Notes under the pieces: model-generated
Databases searched by the model: none
What the model saw: the letters and a program-made list of their open reading frames with translations, nothing else
What the model was told of the DNA's origin: nothing
Shown here: one piece after another, positions 58,063 to 64,000 of the stretch
How positions within the stretch are numbered: position 1 is the stretch's first letter
Layout: each line of letters opens with the position of its first letter
Made by a program: the position numbers and the translations under genes
DNA from: Spartobacteria bacterium
Lineage (GTDB): Bacteria; Verrucomicrobiota; Verrucomicrobiia; Chthoniobacterales; Chthoniobacteraceae
Direction of reading: 5' to 3'
DNA length: 64,000 bases
Assembly: GCA_021324395.1 (NCBI GenBank)
Contig: JAJPJG010000030.1
Coordinates: forward strand, 70,900-134,899

Positions 58063-61000
58063 ATGGCGAACAGTCTTTCCGCTCCATTCATTCGCAGGCC
58101 GGTGATGACGATGCTCCTCACCGTGACGGTGATTCTTTTCGGCGTGCTCGCGTATCAGCGGCTGCCGGTGAATGATCTGCCGGCGGTCGATTTCCCGGTC
58201 ATCAACGTCACGGTGAATTATCCCGGCGCGAGCCCCGCGACCATGGCGGCGAACGTCGCGACGCCGCTGGAGCGGCAATTCATGCAGATCGCGGGGCTGG
58301 AGCTGATCACTTCGCAGAGCACGCAGGGCAACACCAGTTTTACGCTTCAGTTTAACCTCAACAAGAGCGTCGCCTCGGCTGCGACCGACGTGCAGGCGGC
58401 GATCAACCGCTCGACCGGCAGCCTGCCGATCGATCTGCCTTCGCCGCCGACGTTCACGATTTTTAATCCGAACGACCAGCCGATCATCTACATCACGATG
58501 ACGAGCGACTCGCTTACGGAAGGCCAGCTCTACGACTTCGCCAGCACAAACGTCGCGCAGCGCATCTCGATCCTGCCGGGCGTTTCGCGCGCTGATGTCT
58601 TCGGTTCAAAATCGGCGATCCGCATCAAGGCCGATCCGTCCAAGCTTGCCGCGCGCGGCATGACCGTGAATGACCTCGCAGCCGCAATCCGCGCGGGAAC
58701 GAGCTACGTCGGCGCTGGACAATTCGACGGGCCGGAGCGCACGTTTTTGCTCCAGCCGCAGGGCCAGCTCGACAGCGCGGCCGCTTACAACAAGCTCGTC
58801 ATCGGCGACAAAGATGGTTCGCCAATCTTTCTGCGCGATGTCGCCGAGGCGCGCGATTCATTGCAGGACGAGCGTCAGGAGCGGCACTTCTGGGCGCGCG
58901 GGACGAACATCCCGCCAGTCAACGTCGTGCTCGCGGTTTCGCGCCAGCCGGGCGCAAACGCCGTTGCGACCGCGCAGGCCGTGCGCGATTTGCTGCCGCA
59001 GATTCGCCGCGAAATGCCGGCGTCGATCAACCTGATTCCGGTTTACGACCGCTCGGTCACGATTAAGAACTCGGTTCACGATGTGCAGGAGACGCTCGCC
59101 ATTGCGTTCGTGCTCGTGGTCATCGTGATCTTCGCTTTTTTAGGCCGCGCGAGCGACACGCTCATTCCTGTTGTCGCGCTGCCGCTCTCGATGCTGCTGA
59201 CGTTTCTCGTGATGTATGCGCTCGGCTACAGCATCGACAACCTCTCGCTCCTCGCCCTGACGCTCGCCATCGGCTTCCTCGTTGATGACGCGATTGTGTT
59301 TTTGGAAAACTGCGTCCGCCGCATGGAAGGGGGCGAGACGGCGATGGAAGCCGCGATCCATGGCGCGTCGGAAATCAGCTTCACGATTTTGTCGATGACG
59401 CTATCGCTCGCCGCGGTGTTCATCCCGCTCGTGTTTCTGCCGGGCTTGATGGGACGCACGCTGCAGGAGTTTGCGATCACGATCATCATCGCCATTCTCG
59501 CGTCCGGCGTGGTGTCACTCACGCTCACGCCGCTGATGTGCTCGCGCATGCTTGCGAAGCACGAAAACAAAACGCACAAGCCGTGGATGGAGCGGCAGGC
59601 GGATCGCGTGCTCGGTTACGTCATCGAAAGATACGGCAACTCGCTCCACTTCTTCCTCGAGCACAAATGGATTTCCGCAGTCGTGTGGGTCGCGTGCATG
59701 ATTGGCACGATCATTCTTTTCAGTATGCTGCCAAAGTCGTTGCTGCCCGCAGGCGACAGCGGATTCGTGCGCGGCATTTTCTTTGCACAGGAAGGCTCAT
59801 CGCCCGACCGGATGCACGAGTTCCAAAACAAGGTGGACAAAATCCTCGCGGCGAATCCCGCCGTGAACATGTCCGTGACGATCTCCGGCCTCACCGGCCG
59901 CCTCTCGTCCTCGCAAGCACTCGCGCTCGCGTTTTTAAAAGATCCCAGCGAGCGCCCGGCCATCGACGTGGTGATCGGGCAGTTGATGGGACAAATGGCG
60001 GGCATCCCCGGCATCATCCCCGCATTGCAGGCGAACCCCGTCGTGCAAATCCCCGTCGGCGCGACCGCGACCACGCAGGGCAAATTCGCGTATTCCATCT
60101 CCGGCGTGAATCCTGAGGAAGTCCGCAATGCCGCGCAGGATTTGCTGATGAAGCTGCGCCAGTATCCCGGCTTCATGTTCGTCAACTCCGACCAGAAACT
60201 CGGCACGCCGAACCTGCAGATCAACATCCAGCGCGAGCGCGCCTCCACCTACGGCGTCACCGCGCAGGCCGTGCTCGACACATTGCGCAATGCTTACGCA
60301 CAAAACTACGTCTACCTCATCAAGAAACCGACCGACCAGTATCAGGTCATCATGGAGGTCAAAGACCTCGAGCGCATGCGGCAGGAGGATCTCGAGAAAC
60401 TCTACGTCCGCTCAACCAAGAGCAGCGGCCTCGTGCCGCTGAAGGCCGTCGTCGACTGGACGCAATCGCTCGGGCCCGAATCGGTAAACCACCTCAATCA
60501 GTTCCCCGCGGTCACCTTCTTTTTTAACCTCGTGCCCGGCGCAGTCATCGGCGACGCGACGAAGTTCGTGGAGAAAACTGCAGCCGAAACATTGCCACCC
60601 ACCGTGCAGGGGAGCATGCAAGGTGAGGCACTCGTCTTCCAGCAAACCGCGCGGGCGTGGGCCGTGTTCATGGTTCTGGCCGTATTCGCGATGTATGTCA
60701 TCCTCGGCATCCTTTACGAAAGCTACGTGCATCCGATCACGGTGCTCACGTCGCTGCCGGTCGCCATTGTCGGCGGACTCGCCACTTTGGAAATCTTCAA
60801 CCTCCTGCACCTCGCCTTTCCCGCCGTTCCCGCACAGGAGCTTTCGCTTTACGGCATGGTCGGCCTTTTCCTCCTCATCGGCATCGTGAAGAAAAACGGC
60901 ATCATGGTCGTCGACTTCGCCCTGCAACGCATGGCCGAGGGCATGGACCGCGTCTCAGCCGTCCACGAAGCCTGCATCGAGCGTTTCCGCCCGATCATGA

Positions 61001-61296
61001 TGACCACTTTCGCCGCGCTCATGGGCGCCGTCCCGCTCGCCATGGGCCACGGAGCCGACGGCAAATCGCGCATGCCGCTTGGTCTCATTATCGTTGGCGG
61101 CCTCATCGTCTCCCAGCTCATCACCCTCTACGTCACACCCGCGCTCTTCCTTTACCTCGAAGCCTTCCAGGAAAACGTCCTCGACCGCTACCCCTTCTTC
61201 CGCACCCACCGGAAATGGTGCGTCAACATCGAGCACGAGGAAACCGCCAACGGCGTCGCGCAGAAACCGCCCGAACTCGCCTCGCGCGAGCGCTGA
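58063..61296 (+). CDS. RND multidrug efflux pump (AcrB/MdtB type)
   Basis: 1077 residues, full RND length, twelve membrane helices and two large periplasmic loops. Conserved proton relay: GFLVDDAIVFLENCVRRMEG in helix 4 (Asp pair) and GIVKKNGIMVVDFALQRMAE in helix 10 (Lys). The N-terminus FIRRPVMTMLLTVTVILFGV and NVTVNYPGASPATM are typical. It exports drugs, detergents or metabolites using proton force. Paired with the MFP gene in one operon. Substrates cannot be read from the sequence. Confidence 0.96.
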   Translation: MANSLSAPFIRRPVMTMLLTVTVILFGVLAYQRLPVNDLPAVDFPVINVTVNYPGASPATMAANVATPLERQFMQIAGLELITSQSTQGNTSFTLQFNLNKSVASAATDVQAAINRSTGSLPIDLPSPPTFTIFNPNDQPIIYITMTSDSLTEGQLYDFASTNVAQRISILPGVSRADVFGSKSAIRIKADPSKLAARGMTVNDLAAAIRAGTSYVGAGQFDGPERTFLLQPQGQLDSAAAYNKLVIGDKDGSPIFLRDVAEARDSLQDERQERHFWARGTNIPPVNVVLAVSRQPGANAVATAQAVRDLLPQIRREMPASINLIPVYDRSVTIKNSVHDVQETLAIAFVLVVIVIFAFLGRASDTLIPVVALPLSMLLTFLVMYALGYSIDNLSLLALTLAIGFLVDDAIVFLENCVRRMEGGETAMEAAIHGASEISFTILSMTLSLAAVFIPLVFLPGLMGRTLQEFAITIIIAILASGVVSLTLTPLMCSRMLAKHENKTHKPWMERQADRVLGYVIERYGNSLHFFLEHKWISAVVWVACMIGTIILFSMLPKSLLPAGDSGFVRGIFFAQEGSSPDRMHEFQNKVDKILAANPAVNMSVTISGLTGRLSSSQALALAFLKDPSERPAIDVVIGQLMGQMAGIPGIIPALQANPVVQIPVGATATTQGKFAYSISGVNPEEVRNAAQDLLMKLRQYPGFMFVNSDQKLGTPNLQINIQRERASTYGVTAQAVLDTLRNAYAQNYVYLIKKPTDQYQVIMEVKDLERMRQEDLEKLYVRSTKSSGLVPLKAVVDWTQSLGPESVNHLNQFPAVTFFFNLVPGAVIGDATKFVEKTAAETLPPTVQGSMQGEALVFQQTARAWAVFMVLAVFAMYVILGILYESYVHPITVLTSLPVAIVGGLATLEIFNLLHLAFPAVPAQELSLYGMVGLFLLIGIVKKNGIMVVDFALQRMAEGMDRVSAVHEACIERFRPIMMTTFAALMGAVPLAMGHGADGKSRMPLGLIIVGGLIVSQLITLYVTPALFLYLEAFQENVLDRYPFFRTHRKWCVNIEHEETANGVAQKPPELASRER

Positions 61297-61512
61297 GGTC
61301 GGGAAACCCAAACTGGAGGAGATCAGCGGTAGCCTAGCCCAGTCTGGGAATGATTCCCGCTACGTTTTTGCCGGAAATATGCCGCGCAGGCTCGCAGTTA
61401 GCGGGCGCGAATCCCCGTCATTTCCCAATCTCAAGCTCACGCGGCCAAATTAGTGACTATGAATGAATGATTTTGCGTTTGAATCGTGCGCGCTTCGCGC
61501 AACAATCCGCGC

Positions 61513-62133
61513 ATGCAAAAATTCGCACTTGGTTGCCTCGGCGTTATCGTCATCGGGTTCTTCGTTTTGGTCGTCGGGGGATGCAGCAGTTACAACCGGC
61601 TCGTCGGGCTGTCGCAGGAGGTGGACAAGCAATGGGCGCAGGTGCAGAACGTCTATCAGCGCCGCGCGGATCTCGTGCCGAATCTGGTCAACACCGTCGC
61701 CGGTGCGGCGAACTTTGAGAAATCGACGCTGACGGAGATCACCAATGCGCGCGCGTCGGTGGGGCAGGTGAAGATCGACCCGAACAGCGCGCCGGACGAC
61801 CCGAAAAAGCTCGAGGAATTCCAGCAGGCGCAGAATCGGCTCGGTGGGGCGTTGTCGCGGCTGCTCGTGGTGGTGGAGCGTTATCCCGACTTGAAGGCCA
61901 ATGCGAACTTCCGCGATTTGCAGGCGCAGCTCGAGGGCACGGAGAACCGCATCACGGTGGAGCGCCAGAAATTTAACGAGGTGACGCAAGGCTACGACAC
62001 GGCGGTGAAGTCGCTGCCGACGGTGCTCTACGCGGGCGCGATGGGTTTTCATCCGAAGCCCTATTTCGAGGCGACCGCGGGCGCGGAGGTGCCGCCGAAG
62101 GTGAACTTCGATTTTTCATCGCCCGGGAAATAA
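61513..62133 (+). CDS. LemA family protein
   Basis: 206 residues from ATG 61513. An N-terminal membrane segment with a Cys (GVIVIGFFVLVVGGCSSYNR) is followed by the LemA helical bundle: QEVDKQWAQVQNVYQRRADL, VPNLVNTVAGAANFE, and GTENRITVERQKFNEVTQGY. LemA proteins are widespread and poorly understood, often next to TPM-domain genes, as here. The 216-bp gap upstream holds only an imperfect GGGAAT/ATTCCC palindrome and no clear promoter. Confidence 0.92.
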   Translation: MQKFALGCLGVIVIGFFVLVVGGCSSYNRLVGLSQEVDKQWAQVQNVYQRRADLVPNLVNTVAGAANFEKSTLTEITNARASVGQVKIDPNSAPDDPKKLEEFQQAQNRLGGALSRLLVVVERYPDLKANANFRDLQAQLEGTENRITVERQKFNEVTQGYDTAVKSLPTVLYAGAMGFHPKPYFEATAGAEVPPKVNFDFSSPGK

Positions 62134-62136
62134 CGC

Positions 62137-62904
62137 GTGAAGCGGCTCTGGCTCATCATCGCAATTCTCGTCGCGCATTTCGCATGCGCCGCCGAGGTCA
62201 TGCCGCCGGCGCCGGAGCGTTATTTTAACGATTATGCGCAGGTCGTGAGCGGGCCGGCGGCGCATCGGCTTAACGAGCAACTCGCGCAGTTCGAGCGCGA
62301 CACGTCGAACCAGATCGTCGTCGCGATTTACCCAAAACTGCAGACCGACTCATCGCTCGATGATTACTGCTACCGCATTTTCCACACGTGGGGTGTCGGG
62401 CAGAAGAAGCTGAACAACGGCGCGGTGCTGTTTGTGTTTGTCGCCGATCACAAAATGCGCATCCAGACCGGATACGGGCTGGAGGGCGCGATGCCGGATG
62501 CGATCTGCAAACGGATTCTCGACGATGAAATCGCGCCGTATTTTAAACGGAAGGATTATGATGACGGATGTGCAGCAGGCGTTAACGCTATGCTGGCCGC
62601 GGCTCGCGGTGAATACAAGGGAAGCGGGCGCACCGTTCAGGAAAACCGGCGTTCGAATAACGGTAATAACACCACGGTGATGATCCTGTTTTGGGTCGTG
62701 GTGGTCGTCATCGTCATGCTCAGCCACTTGCGCCGCCGGCGCGGGTTTGGCTACAGCTCCGGCGGTCCGTTTGGCGGCTGGTATTTCGACACATCCAGTG
62801 GCGGAAGTAGCGGTTCGTCATGGGGCGGAGGCGGAGGAGGCGACAGCGGCTTCTCCGGAGGTGGTGGTGACAGCGGCGGAGGAGGCGCGAGCGGGAGCTG
62901 GTAA
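62137..62904 (+). CDS. TPM-domain (YgcG-like) membrane protein
   Basis: 255 residues from GTG 62137, three bases after lemA. Signal peptide (LIIAILVAHFACA), then the TPM domain (RYFNDYAQVVSGPAAHRLNE, NQIVVAIYPKLQ, LFVFVADHKMRIQTGYGLEG), one membrane helix (VMILFWVVVVVIVML) and a Gly/Ser-rich tail with runs such as SSWGGGGGGDSGFSG. Typical LemA partner; function unproven, perhaps envelope stress or photosystem-like assembly in plants' relatives. The next TPM gene follows after one base. Confidence 0.9.
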   Translation: MKRLWLIIAILVAHFACAAEVMPPAPERYFNDYAQVVSGPAAHRLNEQLAQFERDTSNQIVVAIYPKLQTDSSLDDYCYRIFHTWGVGQKKLNNGAVLFVFVADHKMRIQTGYGLEGAMPDAICKRILDDEIAPYFKRKDYDDGCAAGVNAMLAAARGEYKGSGRTVQENRRSNNGNNTTVMILFWVVVVVIVMLSHLRRRRGFGYSSGGPFGGWYFDTSSGGSSGSSWGGGGGGDSGFSGGGGDSGGGGASGSW

Positions 62905-62905
62905 C

Positions 62906-63340
62906 ATGCACCCGACTGATTTTCTCCGCACGCTCGACGAGGAAAAGATCGTTGCCGCGATCGGCGAAGCCGAGCGGCGCACGAGCGGGCAAATTCGCGT
63001 CTGGATTTCGCGCAAGCAAATCGCCGATCCGCTTGCGGCGGCAAAGCGCCGGTTTAACAAATTGCGTATGAGCAAAACGCGACATCGCAACGCAGTGCTG
63101 CTCTACTTCGCGCCGAGAACGCGACAATTTGCAATCATCGGCGACGTCGCCGTTCATGAGAAATGCGGCGATGCGTTCTGGCAAAAAGTTGCCGTGCAAT
63201 TAACGCACGACATTCGCGAAATGCCGATGACCGACGCGATCACCAATACAGTCCGCACGATTGGCGATTTGCTCGCCGCGCATTTCCCGCAGGATGGCCT
63301 CTGCGGGAACGAGATACCCGACCGTATCGAGCATGATTAA
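62906..63340 (+). CDS. Second TPM-domain protein, no signal peptide
   Basis: 144 residues from ATG 62906. It has a TPM-like core (LDEEKIVAAIGEAERRTSGQ, NAVLLYFAPRTRQFAIIGDV, CGDAFWQKVAVQLTHDIREM) but no signal peptide or Gly tail, so it may sit in the cytoplasm. It directly follows the first TPM gene and ends 18 bases before the rplM promoter, giving a three-gene lemA-TPM-TPM unit. Confidence 0.85.
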   Translation: MHPTDFLRTLDEEKIVAAIGEAERRTSGQIRVWISRKQIADPLAAAKRRFNKLRMSKTRHRNAVLLYFAPRTRQFAIIGDVAVHEKCGDAFWQKVAVQLTHDIREMPMTDAITNTVRTIGDLLAAHFPQDGLCGNEIPDRIEHD

Positions 63341-63357
63341 AAATGCCGATAAAACGG

Positions 63358-63386
63358 TTGACACTCGCGCGCGTGGCTACTACTTT
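63358..63386 (+). promoter_or_regulatory. Candidate promoter of rplM-rpsI
   Basis: TTGACA at 63358-63363 and TACTTT at 63381-63386, spacer 17 bases, 27 bases before the rplM start. The -35 is a perfect consensus. It would separate the ribosomal genes from the lemA unit. Confidence 0.5.
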
Positions 63387-63412
63387 TCACACCCTTTTCC
63401 GCAGAAGCAGTT

Positions 63413-63844
63413 ATGAAGACATTTTCAGCCAAAGCCAACGAAGTGCAGCGCAAATGGTGGATCATCGACGCCAAGGACCAGATCCTCGGCCACGTCGCTG
63501 AACGTGCCGCCACCTTGCTTCGCGGCAAACACAAAGCGATTTTCACTCCGCACGTCGACACCGGCGATTTCGTCGTAGTCATCAACGCCGACAAAGTCCG
63601 CGTGACCGGCAAAAAAGACGTGCAGAAAACTTACATGAGTTTTTCCGGCTATGTCGGCGGACACAAATCCGAGACATTCCAGGCGCGCCGCGAGCGCCGT
63701 CCCGAGCTGCTCATCGAGCGCGCAGTGCGCGGCATGATTCCGCACAATCGCCTCGGTCGCTCGATTTACACGAAGCTCAAAGTTTACCGCGGCGATGCGC
63801 ATCCGCACGTTGCGCAGAATCCGGAGCCGATGACGGTTTCCTAA
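63413..63844 (+). CDS. rplM: 50S ribosomal protein L13 (uL13)
   Basis: 143 residues, standard length. WWIIDAKDQILGHVAERAAT, ADKVRVTGKKDVQKTYMSFS and the GMIPHNRLGRSIYTKLKVY C-terminal block are diagnostic. An early assembly protein of the large subunit. rpsI follows after 33 bases, the near-universal arrangement. Confidence 0.98.
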   Translation: MKTFSAKANEVQRKWWIIDAKDQILGHVAERAATLLRGKHKAIFTPHVDTGDFVVVINADKVRVTGKKDVQKTYMSFSGYVGGHKSETFQARRERRPELLIERAVRGMIPHNRLGRSIYTKLKVYRGDAHPHVAQNPEPMTVS

Positions 63845-63877
63845 TTTAACAACAACAACCCGCATCTCTTTTTCCAA

Positions 63878-64000
63878 ATGGCAGCAGAAGAAATCATCGC
63901 CACAGGTCGCCGCAAAACTTCGGTCGCACGCATTCGCATGACGCCCGGCAGCGGCAAAATCGAAGTCAACGGCAAAACATTCGAGGAGTATTTCCCGACG
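63878..64000 (+). CDS. rpsI: 30S ribosomal protein S9 (uS9), partial
   Basis: 41 codons from ATG 63878 to the window edge. [20 protein letters not shown] and the [14 protein letters not shown] start of the family are clear. Co-transcribed with rplM. The C-terminal tail lies outside. Confidence 0.95.
   Translation, partial: MAAEEIIATGRRKTSVARIRMTPGSGKIEVNGKTFEEYFPT

Overview
The window looks like a chromosome segment of a GC-rich (about 60%) Gram-negative bacterium, most probably a Verrucomicrobiota member of the Chthoniobacterales/Spartobacteria type. That placement is an inference. It rests on the mix of genes (PilT, a pseudopilin with an A-FTLIELL signal, TonB/ExbB/ExbD, RND efflux, glycogen branching enzyme, many sugar-processing enzymes), the frequent GTG and TTG starts, and the lack of proteobacterial gene order around rpoA. 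No rRNA and no CRISPR array was seen. Two tRNAs are present (CAU and Cys-GCA).

Layout. 0-8 kb: a minus-strand group (two phosphopantetheinyl transferases flanking a polysaccharide deacetylase) faces a plus-strand envelope-polysaccharide cluster (WcaF-like acetyltransferase, glycosyltransferase, WecA-like initiating transferase, O-antigen ligase), then a Fur-family regulator. 8-19 kb: argH-nudix-tatC, a secreted GH30 enzyme, a CnrYXH-like ECF sigma/anti-sigma/periplasmic sensor group, a GT4 glycosyltransferase, glgB and a pseudopilin. 19-30 kb: xseA and glcF, a phosphodiesterase, a lone fused ABC permease, rpoA-rplQ, a CDF metal transporter, an MECR-like enoyl reductase and a C39-like peptidase.

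30.3-33.2 kb is the accessory patch. It holds a dead ParE/RelE-type toxin gene, then three lower-GC genes linked by TTGA stop/start overlaps (a helical unknown, an Nmad2-like protein and an Nmad3 protein; both Nmad families are linked to DNA base modification). After them comes a 440-bp non-coding array in which a TTTA(A/G) tract recurs 21 times at 21 bp, exactly two helical turns. This segment is the best candidate for something undescribed.

33-48 kb: a GH38 alpha-mannosidase, rlmH, glcD, tRNA-CAU, pilT, glutaredoxin, deoC, a receiver-domain protein that has lost its phosphorylation Asp, nadA, fabD and glycerate kinase. Three copies of a palindrome-ended CATTC/GAATG dispersed repeat lie at 27.6, 40.1 and 44.4 kb; two run into coding sequence. 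48-64 kb: tRNA-Cys, algH, ald, a pseudouridine synthase, a tightly overlapped rex-ogg-comB-tonB-exbB-exbD-def run, a PRC-barrel protein, an RND efflux pair, a lemA-TPM-TPM group, and rplM-rpsI running off the end.

Functional links: glcD, glcF and glycerate kinase together suggest glycolate/glyoxylate salvage, although the genes are dispersed. GH30, GH38, GlgB, DeoC and the polysaccharide genes suggest a sugar-oriented heterotroph. Rex, Fur, the ECF group, TonB/ExbBD and RND efflux form the regulatory and envelope layer.
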